Source of the DNA: Thermopolyspora sp040678635
GTDB lineage: Bacteria > Actinomycetota > Actinomycetes > Streptosporangiales > Streptosporangiaceae
Reading direction: 5' to 3'
DNA: 64,000 nt
Assembly (NCBI RefSeq): GCF_040678635.1
Contig: NZ_JBFATZ010000024.1
Location: 1-64,000, forward strand
Within the stretch, counting starts at the first letter, position 1. Each line of letters starts with the position of its first letter. Positions 16,543 through 24,893 of the stretch are shown piece by piece. The position numbers and the translations under genes are program-made. Below the pieces are notes generated by a model. That model was not told the origin of the DNA. It was given only the letters and a program-made list of their open reading frames with translations, and made no database searches.

Positions 16543-17037
16543 TCTACCGAACAATCGGCGCGGCTTACATCCGCGTTACACGGATGACAAGGAAATTTTG
16601 CCGACGCCCCGCGCCACCGGAATCGCCCCGGCGTGCGTAGCCCCTATCGCGTGACTCCTCCACCTCCTGAAGGAAGCGCCGTTTCGCTTTCCTCTGCCGA
16701 GGTAGGCAAACGGACAAGCCCTGCCCGTGTCGAACACAAGATCCATACCGGGGAGGCGATTCCCCCGCCGGGTGAACCCGGCGGTCCTCGCGTCCCCTCG
16801 CCAGATCCGATGGGAGCGCATGCCATGCCGATGTTGGAACAGTCCAGAGACTTTCCCTAGGCTTTGGGTAAAGTTGGCGCTCCACCCGACCATCATTACC
16901 CAGCGTTGTGCAATGAATACGGCAGGATTGGAAAATGCCAAGGCGGCCCCCCGCGCCGGGTTCCACCGTGCGTGTGGCGCCGCCGAACCGGCGCGATCGT
17001 CGTCGGTTGCGACCTAGCGGAACCCAGGGATGGACCA
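16543..17037. other. Intergenic region with several predicted RNA helices
   Basis: No convincing gene. Helices seen: CCGCCGGG-tgaa-CCCGGCGG (16765-16784, 8 bp with a TGAA tetraloop on the plus strand), and a 7-bp closing stem GGAGCGC (16813-16819)/GCGCTCC (16877-16883) that encloses ACTTTCCC-N8-GGGtAAAGT (16850-16874). GC is lower than average around 16840-16940. It may hold the leader of dapA, of the GntR gene, or a small RNA. Confidence 0.4.
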
Positions 17038-17781
17038 GTGGCCAGCTCCGATCCGGTATACCTGCGAGTCGTCGAGGACCTGCGCCGGCAGATCATCGAC
17101 AGCACGTTGCCGCCGGGGGCACCGATCCCCTCGCGGGTGCAGCTCACCCAGCGATACGGCGTGGGCGAGACGGCGGCCCGCCACGCGCTTCGCGTGCTCG
17201 CCCAGGAAGGCCTCATCGTGGGCCGGGTAGGCGCCGGGCACTACGTGCGCGAACGCCCCGTGCTGATGCCCTTGCAGAGATCACGTCTACACGACCAGCA
17301 GACCGCCTTCACCGCCGACATGCAGGCCCAGGGGCGGCACGCCTCCTGGGACTGGCGATCCGAGCTCGTGGAGGCGCCTCCCGAGATCGCCCGCCGGCTG
17401 AAGCTGCGCGAGTGGGAGCAGGTGATGCGCACCCGCTTCGTGCTGCGCGGCGACGGCCGCCCACTACAGCTCGCCACCTCGTACGAGCCCGCCGAGTTCA
17501 GCAGGGGCCAGGCGCTGCCCGCCGAGGGCAGCAACGGCCGCAAGGGGCTCGCCGCCCGGATGGCCGCCGCCGGGATGCCGATCACGACGGCCAGCGAGGA
17601 AGTCTACATCCGCGTGCCCCGGCCCGAGGAGAGCGACCGGTTGGAGCTGCCCTCCGGCACCCATGTGCTGCATTTGGAACGCACCCATTGGTCCGGCGAC
17701 CGTCCGGTCGAAACCAGCGACATCATCGTGCCGGGCGACAAGTTCCGCCTCTGCTACAACATCCCCGTCGCCTCCGCATAG
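17038..17781 (+). CDS. GntR-family regulator with UTRA domain (HutC type)
   Basis: A 247-residue protein with an N-terminal winged helix (SRVQLTQRYGVGETAARHAL, residues about 28-47, then AQEGLIVGRVGAGHYVRERP) and a C-terminal UTRA ligand domain ending in FRLCYNIP. The GTG at 17038 has AGGGA about nine bases upstream. Members bind sugar phosphates, histidine intermediates or other small ligands. The surroundings give no clue to the ligand. Confidence 0.88.
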   Translation: MASSDPVYLRVVEDLRRQIIDSTLPPGAPIPSRVQLTQRYGVGETAARHALRVLAQEGLIVGRVGAGHYVRERPVLMPLQRSRLHDQQTAFTADMQAQGRHASWDWRSELVEAPPEIARRLKLREWEQVMRTRFVLRGDGRPLQLATSYEPAEFSRGQALPAEGSNGRKGLAARMAAAGMPITTASEEVYIRVPRPEESDRLELPSGTHVLHLERTHWSGDRPVETSDIIVPGDKFRLCYNIPVASA

Positions 17782-18063
17782 GTCGGCCATCAGGCAACCG
17801 GTCGTGCGAGGGCGGCCGGTTGACCGGGGATTACGAAGTCGGTGACCGCGGCTTCCCGGCCGGATGCGACGCCCGTCGACGCCGCGGGGCCGTGCCCGTT
17901 CCCCATCGCAGGAAATCTCCGCAGCAAGGAACAACGGCCGGTCACCATGCACGACCAAAGCACTGGCCTTCGCCTTCACGGCCTGGCGCCCGCGCCCTCC
18001 AGGCCGTGTCGGCGCACGGCGAAATCCTCGTGTGGCGAAGGTGAGGGCTGCCGGGCCCAGGGC

Positions 18064-18423
18064 GCGTAAGACAGGCCTTGCACACATCCGCGACGCTGTA
18101 TCGGCTCAGCGCAAACGCTGGGTGAGGGCCGCGCAGACCAGTACCGCCACCGCGCCCACCTCCGTAACCAGGCCGAACCTCTCGCCGACCAGCAACCACG
18201 CCCACACCAGCGCCAGCAGCGGGCTGGACAAGCCGCCCCGCCCGCGCAAGACAGGCCCCGCACACACTCACGGCACCGTACGGCTCAGCGCAAACGCTGG
18301 GTGAAGGCCACACAGACCAGCACCGCCACCGCGCCCACCACCGTGACCAGACCGAACCTCTCGCCGACCAGCAACCACGCCCACACCAGTGTCAGCAGCG
18401 GCTGGACGAGTTGGGTTTGCCCC
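18064..18423. repeat. Tandem ~180-bp direct duplication covering the end of the EamA gene
   Basis: Unit 1 (18064-18243) and unit 2 (18244-18423) are about 90 percent alike with an offset of 179-180 bases. Both begin GCG(T/C)AAGACAGGCC and both carry the GCTCAGCGCAAACGCTGGGT stretch with the EamA stop codon. Unit 2 is the true 3' end of the gene; unit 1 is a stray copy just downstream of it. Confidence 0.85.
18106..18240 (-). pseudogene. Duplicated C-terminal fragment of the EamA gene
   Basis: The minus strand reads SPLLALVWAWLLVGERFGLV, then TEVGAVAVLVCAALTQRLR and a stop. This matches the last 39 residues of the intact transporter (QPLLTLVWAWLLVGERFGLV). A one-base insertion before the PLL segment puts the upstream part out of frame, so it cannot be expressed as a transporter. 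Confidence 0.8.
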
Positions 18424-19220
18424 GCCCGGGCGATGCCGCCTCTGGCCAGGCCTGCGTACCAGGGGATGAAGCCGAGGAACATCGCCACCAGGCCGGCGTA
18501 GGCGAATCCGGCGATCGACGATGGCGATGGGTGGACGTCGGTGACCGCCGCCAGCACCGCCGTCACCGGCACGGTGACGGGTGCGGCTAGTACCAGGGCG
18601 TGGGAGATTACCTGCCAGCCCGGCCGGGTTCGGGTGAGCTTCGCTCCCTCTGCGTAGCCGACGGCGGCCGACACCAGTGCGCCCGCCAGGAGCACGTCGG
18701 GGAGCGTGACGTGGCCGCCGCCCCTGCTCAGGGTGAAGGCGGTGACGGCGAGGGCGCCCGCGCCGACGGCGAGCCAGAATCCTGCCCTCGGCCGCTCGCC
18801 CGCCAGCAGCACCGCCACGGCCGCGGTGGTCGCGGGCAGCAGGCCGATCACCACCGCGGCGTGCGAGGTGCTCGCCCCCAGATCCAGTGCGACCCCGCTG
18901 AACAGCGGGAACCCGAACACCACGCCCAGCGCGATCAGGCCGTGGGAGCGCCACTCGGATTTCGGCGGCAGCAGCGGCACCCGCGCCGCCAGCAGCCACA
19001 CCACGGCGACGGCGACGGCGATCACCGCCCGGCCCATGGCCACCAGATAGGGGTCGAAGCCGCGCATCGCGAGCACGGTGCTCGGAAACGAGCCGGAGAA
19101 GGCGAACACCCCGATGAAGGCCAGGGCGGTGCCCTGCCAGGCGAATCCGGCGGAGGAGGCGGTCGGTTGAGGGAGGACCGCTACTCTATTGGTCGCAGTA
19201 GCGCTATCGTTATCTCTCAT
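18285..19220 (-). CDS. EamA/DMT-family transporter
   Basis: A 311-residue membrane protein with ten hydrophobic helices in two EamA repeats: the first starts FAWQGTALAFIGVFAFSGSF, and the second covers GFAYAGLVAMFLGFIPWYAG to VWAWLLVGERFGLVTVVG. DMT proteins of this type export amino acids or other metabolites. Its ATG (19218-19220) overlaps by two bases the ATG of the divergent MocR gene, and both lie in one palindrome. The pairing with a PLP-binding regulator suggests the cargo is connected with vitamin B6 or an amine; this is inference. Confidence 0.88.
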   Translation of the reverse strand: MRDNDSATATNRVAVLPQPTASSAGFAWQGTALAFIGVFAFSGSFPSTVLAMRGFDPYLVAMGRAVIAVAVAVVWLLAARVPLLPPKSEWRSHGLIALGVVFGFPLFSGVALDLGASTSHAAVVIGLLPATTAAVAVLLAGERPRAGFWLAVGAGALAVTAFTLSRGGGHVTLPDVLLAGALVSAAVGYAEGAKLTRTRPGWQVISHALVLAAPVTVPVTAVLAAVTDVHPSPSSIAGFAYAGLVAMFLGFIPWYAGLARGGIARAGQTQLVQPLLTLVWAWLLVGERFGLVTVVGAVAVLVCVAFTQRLR

Positions 19221-19233
19221 GAATGACGATAGC
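19203..19233. promoter_or_regulatory. 8+8 bp palindrome spanning both divergent start codons
   Basis: GCTATCGT (19203-19210) and ACGATAGC (19226-19233) are perfect complements centred at 19218, exactly on the overlapping start codons (CATG) of the EamA and MocR genes. An autoregulatory MocR site here would block both genes at once. The sequence around it is AT-rich compared with the rest. Confidence 0.6.
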
Positions 19234-20637
19234 AGTATTCAGCGCCTTGCGGCCATACTGCGATCCGAGGTGGCGCGCCTTGGCCCCGGCGACCGGCTGC
19301 CGGCCAGCCGGGAGCTCGTCGCCCGGCACGGGGTGAGCCCGGTCACCGTGTCCCGGGCCCTGGCCGTGCTCGCGGCGGAGGGCCGGGTGGTCACGCGGCC
19401 GGGCAGCGGCACGTTCGTCGCCTCCGCTCCTCCGGCCAGGACCGGCGACACGGCGGACCTGTCCTGGCAGACGGTCTCCCTCGGCGACCGCGTGATCGAC
19501 GACAGCGGCGTCGCGGCCCTGCTCGCCCGGCCCTCGGACGGCGTCATTCCGCTCACCGGCGGCTATCTCCACCCGAACCTCATCCCGGTCAAGGCGCTCG
19601 CCGCCGCGGCCGGGCGGGCGGTGCGGCGCGCCTCGACCTGGCTGCATCCGCCGCTGAGCGGCCTGAGCGGGCTGCGGCGCTGGTTCGCGACCGAGGTCGG
19701 CGGCGACGTCACCTCGTCGGACGTGCTGGTCGTCGCGGGCGGGCAGGCCGCGCTCACGCATTGTTTCCGCGCGCTCGCCGCGCCGGGGCAGCCGGTGCTG
19801 GTCGAGACGCCCACCTACCCGGGGGCGCTGGCGGCGGCGAAGGCGGCCGGGCTCCGTCCCGTGGCGGTGCCGATCGACCACGAGGGGGTGCGGCCCGACC
19901 TGCTCGCCGAGACGTTCGCGGTGACCGGGGCGCGGGTGTTCTACTGCCAGCCCACGCTGCACAACCCCACGGGCGCTACGGTGCCGCGAGAGCGGCGCGA
20001 GCAGGTGCTCGCGGTGGCCCGGGCGGCGGGCGCGTTCGTGATCGAGGACGACTACGCGCGGCATCTGGCGCTGGGGCCGATGCCGCCGCCCATGATCACG
20101 TTGGACGGGCACGGGTCCGTCGTCTACATCCACTCCCTGACGAAGATCACTTCGCCGAGCGTACGGGTGGCGGGGCTGGTCGCGCGCGGGCCCGCCGCCC
20201 ATCGGCTGCGGGCCGCGCAACTGGTGGAGTCGTTCTTCGTGGCGCGTCCGCTGCAGGAGACCGCGCTGGAGTTCCTCGACTCCCCCGCGTGGCGGCGGCA
20301 CCTGGCCGCGGTCGCCGCCGAGCTCGCCACCCGCCGCGACGCGCTGGCCGGGGCCCTCGCCCGGCACCTGCCCGACGGGGACCTTCACCTGCTCCCCCAA
20401 GGCGGCGTGCATTTGTGGGTACGGCTGCCGCGCGACGTCGACGAGGCCGCCCTCGTCGAGACGGCCCGGCAGCGCGGGGTGCTCGTCAGCCCCGGTCGCA
20501 TCTACTACCCGTCGGAGCCGCCCGGCCCACGGATCCGGGTCACCCACATCGCCGCCACCCACCTGCCCGAACTCTCGGAGGGAGTGCGGCGGCTCGCCGC
20601 CGCCCTGGCGGATCAGCAGGTCGCGAAGACCTCGTAG
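19219..20637 (+). CDS. MocR/PdxR-type regulator: GntR helix-turn-helix fused to PLP aminotransferase domain
   Basis: A 472-residue fusion. Residues 1-70 are a GntR winged helix (LPASRELVARHGVSPVTVSR, then RPGSGTFV); the rest is a fold-type I aminotransferase domain with QPTLHNPTGATVP, the aspartate of IEDDYARHLAL, and the PLP lysine in HSLTKITSPSVRVAG. MocR proteins sense PLP or amino compounds and usually control a divergent gene, here EamA. The ATG at 19219 has no leader if the EamA start is also right, so a leaderless message is likely; a TTG ten codons upstream is the alternative. Its 3' end overlaps the convergent 20613 gene by 25 bases. Confidence 0.9.
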   Translation: MNDDSSIQRLAAILRSEVARLGPGDRLPASRELVARHGVSPVTVSRALAVLAAEGRVVTRPGSGTFVASAPPARTGDTADLSWQTVSLGDRVIDDSGVAALLARPSDGVIPLTGGYLHPNLIPVKALAAAAGRAVRRASTWLHPPLSGLSGLRRWFATEVGGDVTSSDVLVVAGGQAALTHCFRALAAPGQPVLVETPTYPGALAAAKAAGLRPVAVPIDHEGVRPDLLAETFAVTGARVFYCQPTLHNPTGATVPRERREQVLAVARAAGAFVIEDDYARHLALGPMPPPMITLDGHGSVVYIHSLTKITSPSVRVAGLVARGPAAHRLRAAQLVESFFVARPLQETALEFLDSPAWRRHLAAVAAELATRRDALAGALARHLPDGDLHLLPQGGVHLWVRLPRDVDEAALVETARQRGVLVSPGRIYYPSEPPGPRIRVTHIAATHLPELSEGVRRLAAALADQQVAKTS

Positions 20638-20918
20638 TGATCGACGGTCGTCTCGCGGGCGACCAGGAAACGGTCGTCCTCCGGGTAGAAGACGGCCCGT
20701 TCGGGGACGTCGCCGGCGAAGGCCCGGACGGCGTCCCAGGACTCCCATAGGGAGATCAGGAAGAACTCGGCGCGGTCACCCTGATCGCGGCGGGTGAGGT
20801 ACACGCCCTTGTTGCCCGGGGTGGCGCGGTACTCGGCGAAGCCCGTCGCCATTAGGTAGCGCTCGTACTCGGCCGCGTCCTCCGCACGGGTCCAGCCCCG
20901 CCAGGTGCGTGCGATCAT
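20613..20918 (-). CDS. Small protein resembling antibiotic-biosynthesis-monooxygenase fold
   Basis: A 101-residue protein: MIARTWRGWTRAEDAAEYER, then FAEYRATPGNKGVYLTRRDQ and ISLWESWDAVRAFAGDVPER. This pattern resembles dimeric alpha-beta-barrel (ABM-like) proteins. It has no signal peptide. The ATG at 20918 fits the family; a start seven codons upstream has less support. Function is unknown. It is convergent with, and overlaps, the MocR gene. Confidence 0.75.
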   Translation of the reverse strand: MIARTWRGWTRAEDAAEYERYLMATGFAEYRATPGNKGVYLTRRDQGDRAEFFLISLWESWDAVRAFAGDVPERAVFYPEDDRFLVARETTVDHYEVFATC

Positions 20919-21143
20919 CGCCCGCCGTCCTCGTACCACCGTGTCCCCCGGGTCCGCGCGGCTCCGGTGCCCTCCGAACAGCTCCGCAGGCGTGTCTCCC
21001 GCTCGCGGCGTCGCCTCGCCTGATGCGCCAAATAAATCAAGTACGGCATGTCATCACCCTCTCGACACCACCAAAAAGGCTATACCGGTGTTGTGATCTG
21101 GGCAACCGGCGACTCGCGTACAGTGGTGTCGGAGGTGGGGAGG

Positions 21144-21770
21144 ATGAGCGACCCGGCGGAGCTGCTCCGCGACTTCGTCAACACCTACGACGTCGAGGAC
21201 GACGCCGACGAGCTGACGTCGGCCGCGGCGCTGGCGGGATGGCTGCGCGACCACGGGCTGATCGCCGACGATGACCGCCCCGCCGACGACGACCTGGCCG
21301 TCGCGGTCGCACTCCGGGAAGGGCTGAGATCCGCGCTGCGCCGCAACCACGACCGCGCCGGCACGCCGCCGACGGGGGCGTCCCAGGTGACCGGTCCGGG
21401 CGAGCCGCCGCAGGTGCCCGAAATGAGCCGTGTGTCGGAACCGGCCGGGGTCTCCGAGGGGCTGGACGCGCTGCTGGCCGCCTTTCCGCTGCGGGTCGCG
21501 CTCGCCGGAGCCGTACCCTCGCTTGAGCCGATCGACGGCGGGGTGCGCGGCGGCCTCGCCCGCCTGGCCGCGGCGGTGATCGAGGCGTACGCGGCGGGCA
21601 CCTGGCCCCGGCTGAAGGTGTGCGGCGAGGACACCTGCCAGTGGGCGTTCATCGACTCCTCCAAGAACCGCTCGCGCTCGTGGTGCTCGATGAAGGTGTG
21701 CGGGAACCGCACCAAGACGCGCGCCTACCGCGCACGCCACAAGACCGCGGGATCCGCCGAACGCCGCTGA
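21144..21770 (+). CDS. CGNR zinc-finger / ABATE domain protein
   Basis: A 208-residue protein. The N-terminal ABATE-like domain begins LLRDFVNTYDVEDDADELTS; the C-terminal CGNR zinc finger reads KVCGEDTCQWAFIDSSKNRS then WCSMKVCGNRTKTRAYRAR. These proteins are thought to be nucleic-acid-binding stress regulators. GGAGG at 21131-21135 is eight bases before the ATG. A proline-rich insertion (about residues 75-105) separates the domains. The gene stands alone before the GNAT gene, 45 bases away on the same strand. Confidence 0.88.
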   Translation: MSDPAELLRDFVNTYDVEDDADELTSAAALAGWLRDHGLIADDDRPADDDLAVAVALREGLRSALRRNHDRAGTPPTGASQVTGPGEPPQVPEMSRVSEPAGVSEGLDALLAAFPLRVALAGAVPSLEPIDGGVRGGLARLAAAVIEAYAAGTWPRLKVCGEDTCQWAFIDSSKNRSRSWCSMKVCGNRTKTRAYRARHKTAGSAERR

Positions 21771-21815
21771 CGCGCGCACGGACGGCTACCCTTACCCGTA
21801 GGAAAGGGGCTGGCG

Positions 21816-22421
21816 ATGACTGACGTGGGCGTACGGGTCGCACGGCGGGGGGACGTCGACGCCGTGACGAACACCCAGATCAGAGCGTGGCGGTACGGAT
21901 ACGACTTTCTGCCCGAGGGGCCGCTGGAGCAGATGGCGGGCGAGGGCGCCCGCGGGCTGTGGCGCCGCCAGTGGGAGGAGGCGATCGTCGCCCCGCCCAC
22001 GCCCCGGCACCGCCTGCTGGTCGCCGTCGAGCGCGGCCCCGACGAGGCACGCGACGACGCCGACGGCGGCGATGACAACGAGGGCGGCGCCGCCGGGCCG
22101 TGGCGCGAGCGCGTCGTCGGCCTCGCCTCACACGCGCCCGCCGAGGATCCCGACCTCGACCCAGCCAAGTACGCCGAACTGCTGACCCTGCTCGTCGATC
22201 CCGACCACGTGCGCCGCGGCCACGGCAGCAGGCTGCTCAACGCCACCGTCGACCACCTGCGCGAGGACGGCTTCGCCGCCGTGGTCACCTGGGTCTTCGC
22301 CGACCACCTGCCGATGCTCGCCTTCCTGGAGTCGGCGGGCTGGGCGGCGGACGAGGCCGAGCGCGTCCTGGACATGGGCCGCCCCATCCGGATGATCCGC
22401 CTCGCCACCGACATCAGCTGA
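21816..22421 (+). CDS. GNAT-family N-acetyltransferase
   Basis: A 201-residue GNAT. The acetyl-CoA site is LLVDPDHVRRGHGSRLLNAT (R/Q-x-x-G-x-G/A type, RRGHGS), then FLESAGW near the end. An acidic insertion of about 20 residues (DEARDDADGGDDNEGGA) lies in the beta-2/beta-3 region. AAAGGGG precedes the ATG. The substrate is unknown; it may be co-transcribed with the CGNR gene. Confidence 0.85.
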   Translation: MTDVGVRVARRGDVDAVTNTQIRAWRYGYDFLPEGPLEQMAGEGARGLWRRQWEEAIVAPPTPRHRLLVAVERGPDEARDDADGGDDNEGGAAGPWRERVVGLASHAPAEDPDLDPAKYAELLTLLVDPDHVRRGHGSRLLNATVDHLREDGFAAVVTWVFADHLPMLAFLESAGWAADEAERVLDMGRPIRMIRLATDIS

Positions 22422-22507
22422 CCTGCGGCCACGCCCCTCGCGACCGCACTCCTCGCCTGGCTCGCACTGATCGGACGGCGGGTCCGGCATGGAGAAGCCG
22501 ATGGCCC

Positions 22508-22715
22508 ACCGCCGGGACGGGCTATGTGCCGGTACGCGGTCACACCGCCTGCTGCGAAACCGTCGCGATCGGAGTGACCGCCGGGACGGGCTATGGTGCC
22601 GGTACACGGTCACACCGCCTGCTGCGAAACCGTCGCGATCGAGGTGACCGCCGGGACGGGCTATGGTGTGCCGGTACACGGTCACACCGCTGGCTGCGAA
22701 GCCGTCGTTCGATCG
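22508..22715. repeat. About three tandem copies of a 69-70 bp repeat upstream of menA
   Basis: GCCGGGACGG recurs at 22511, 22580 and 22650. Each copy continues GCTATGGTGCCGGTACACGG, then TCACACCGCCTGCTGCGAAA. Within a copy GTGACCG and CGGTCAC form an inverted repeat. The copies are about 90 percent alike and lie in the space before menA, so they could be repeated operators or simply a replication-slippage product. They encode nothing. Confidence 0.85.
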
Positions 22716-22795
22716 GGGCCGAGGCCACGCCATCGGTCGGGAAAACGATGTTTTAGTCTGCATTGAGCAGCTTGTACATCGATGAAAGGCAGACC

Positions 22796-23665
22796 TTGGC
22801 GACATCGGCTCAGTGGCTCGCGGGGGCCCGGCCGCGCACTCTTCCCGCAGCGATCGTGCCGGTCGCCGTGGGAACGGGCGTGGCCGCCGCGTATGGCGGC
22901 GTCATTTGGTGGCGGGCCCTCACGGCGCTGTTCGTGGCACTGGCGCTGCAGGTCGGCGTCAACTACGCCAACGACTACAGCGACGGCGTGCGCGGCACCG
23001 ACAAGGCACGGGTCGGTCCGATGCGCCTGGTCGGCTCGGGCGTGGCCAGCCCGCGGTCCGTGCTCGTGGCGGCGATGCTGTGCTTCCTCGCCGCGGCCGT
23101 GGCCGGGCTCGCCCTCGTGGTGGCCACCCGCGCCTGGTGGCTGCTGCTCGTCGGCGCGCTCGCCATCGCCGCCGCCTGGTTCTACACCGGCGGCTCCCGC
23201 CCGTACGGCTACCGCGCCCTCGGCGAGGTCTCGGTCTTCGTCTTCTTCGGCTTGGTGGCCGTGGTGGGCACCGCGTACGTGCAGCTCGAACGGCTGCCCT
23301 GGACGGCGGTGGTCGCCGCGATCCCGCCGGGCCTGCTGGCCTGCGCGCTGCTCGTCGTCAACAACCTGCGCGACATCCACACCGACGAGGCGGCGGGCAA
23401 GCGCACGATGGCGGTCGTCCTCGGCGACCTGCGCACCCGCGTGCTCTACACGACCTGCCTGCTGGTGCCGTTCGCCGCCGCGCTCGTCCTGGTCCCCTGG
23501 CGGCCGTTCGCCGCGCTCGCCGTGCTGGCGATCCCGCTCGCCCTCGCCCCGGTCCGCGCGGTCCGCACCGGCGCGGTCGGCCCGGACCTCATCACCACCC
23601 TGCGCCAGACCGGCCACCTGCAACTGGCCTTCGGCGCCCTGTTCGCCGCCGGGCTGGCCCTGTAG
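22796..23665 (+). CDS. menA: 1,4-Dihydroxy-2-naphthoate polyprenyltransferase
   Basis: A 289-residue UbiA-family membrane enzyme that prenylates and decarboxylates DHNA in menaquinone synthesis. Both aspartate motifs are present: NYANDYSDGVRGTD (about residue 54) and NNLRDIHTDEAAGKRTMAV (about residue 185), with about eight or nine membrane helices. TTG at 22796 is chosen because AAAGG lies six bases upstream and the protein then begins MATSAQWLAGARPRTLP as in relatives; a TTG at 22763 is less likely. The other men genes are not in the window. Confidence 0.93.
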   Translation: MATSAQWLAGARPRTLPAAIVPVAVGTGVAAAYGGVIWWRALTALFVALALQVGVNYANDYSDGVRGTDKARVGPMRLVGSGVASPRSVLVAAMLCFLAAAVAGLALVVATRAWWLLLVGALAIAAAWFYTGGSRPYGYRALGEVSVFVFFGLVAVVGTAYVQLERLPWTAVVAAIPPGLLACALLVVNNLRDIHTDEAAGKRTMAVVLGDLRTRVLYTTCLLVPFAAALVLVPWRPFAALAVLAIPLALAPVRAVRTGAVGPDLITTLRQTGHLQLAFGALFAAGLAL

Positions 23666-24003
23666 GGGGCGGCTCTTCACACATCGGCGGTCCGGTCGGC
23701 CTACCCGCGACCCTGCGGTCCAGGTCCGCCATGCCGTCGCGGACGCTCTGCCGCGAGCGGCTCGGCGTGGGGAAGGCCCGATCCGGCACGAGGCCGAACC
23801 GAGCCCGTCACACGCATTCGGCGTCGTCGAGCGCGCCCGCCCGCGCGGCGCGCCAAACGCCCGCAGCGGCCCGTCGGTCGCCCCCGCGCCGGGTCGCGTG
23901 CGGGGTGCCAGCGCGAGCATGGAACAGAGCGGACCGATGTCAGGCGAAAACCGCGGTGGCCGCCGCACCCTGCCACATGGGCGGCCATCGCCGAACAGAA
24001 GCG
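23666..24003. other. Intergenic region, nothing recognised
   Basis: About 340 GC-rich bases between convergent menA and dapB. All long open frames here look like chance. A short hairpin-forming end of menA may serve as terminator, but no T-run is seen. Confidence 0.5.
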
Positions 24004-24741
24004 TTAGAGATCGAGCAGGTGCTCCAGGCCGACGGTGAGCCCGGGCGTCTCGCGGATGCGGCGCACGCCCAGCAGCACGCCCGGTGTGAACGACGTCCGG
24101 CTCATGGTGTCGTGCCGGATCGACAGTGTCTCGCCCTCGCCGCCCAGCAGCACCTCCTGGTGGGCGATCAGGGCCGCCAGCCGCACCGAGTGGACGTGGA
24201 CGCCCTCCACATCGGCCCCCCGCGCCCCGGGAAGGGACGTGGTGGTCGCGTCCGGCGACGGCCCCCGGCCCGCCTTGCGCCGCGCCTCGGCGACCAGCTC
24301 CGCCGTACGGCGGGACGTGCCGGACGGCGCGTCCGCCTTGTTGGGGTGGTGCAGTTCCACGATCTCGACGGAGTCGAAGTAGCGCGCGGCCTGCTGGGCG
24401 AAGTGCATCATCAGCACCGCCCCGATGCCGAAGTTGGGCGCGATCAGCACGTTGACCCCGCCCTTCTCCTCCAGCCACCCGCGGATCGTCTCCAGCCTGC
24501 CCGCGTCGAACCCGGTGGTCCCCACGACCGCGTGGATGCCCTGCGACACGCACCAGTGCAGGTTGTCCATGACCACGTCCGGGTGGGTGAAGTCCACCAC
24601 CACCTCGGCCGCGGTCAGCGCCTCACGCGGATCGTCCTTGTCGACGGCGGCGACGAGTTCCATGTCGTCGGCCGCCTCGACCGCCTTGCAGACCTCTACT
24701 CCGACGCGCCCGCGCGCGCCCAGCACACCAACCCGGATCAC
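24004..24741 (-). CDS. dapB: 4-Hydroxy-tetrahydrodipicolinate reductase
   Basis: A 245-residue enzyme reducing the product of DapA with NAD(P)H. It has the nucleotide-binding VGVLGARGRVG at the N-terminus, VDFTHPDV, VGTTGF, and the catalytic ELHHPNKADAPSGT. The GTG at 24741 gives the usual MIRVGVLG start. It is the last gene of the rimP-to-dapB block, 152 bases after the M16 peptidase gene, and separated from dapA by about 7.7 kb, whereas the two are often close in related genomes. Confidence 0.95.
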   Translation of the reverse strand: MIRVGVLGARGRVGVEVCKAVEAADDMELVAAVDKDDPREALTAAEVVVDFTHPDVVMDNLHWCVSQGIHAVVGTTGFDAGRLETIRGWLEEKGGVNVLIAPNFGIGAVLMMHFAQQAARYFDSVEIVELHHPNKADAPSGTSRRTAELVAEARRKAGRGPSPDATTTSLPGARGADVEGVHVHSVRLAALIAHQEVLLGGEGETLSIRHDTMSRTSFTPGVLLGVRRIRETPGLTVGLEHLLDL

Positions 24742-24893
24742 GAGCCCCAACTGTATACCTGTCGCCGATCCGCGTGCGCGAAGCCCTCGGTGCCCCGCCG
24801 ATCGACGTCGCGGCCCGCCGCGAAGGGATCGTTGTCAGTGCCTTCGCGGCGGGACGCGGTGGTGTACGTCGGTGGATGTTCTGGTGGGGTTGG

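Noticed and set aside
16727..16790. tRNA gene (GTTCGA-like loop near 16729)
   Set aside because: No acceptor stem, D-loop or anticodon arm can be folded around it; no tRNA was found elsewhere.
16543..16960. Lysine riboswitch or T-box upstream of dapA
   Set aside because: The conserved cores of these elements that I know are not seen; only generic helices and a terminator-like hairpin are visible.
22508..22715. Possible CRISPR array
   Set aside because: The 70-base units are contiguous and alike along their whole length, with no unique spacers.
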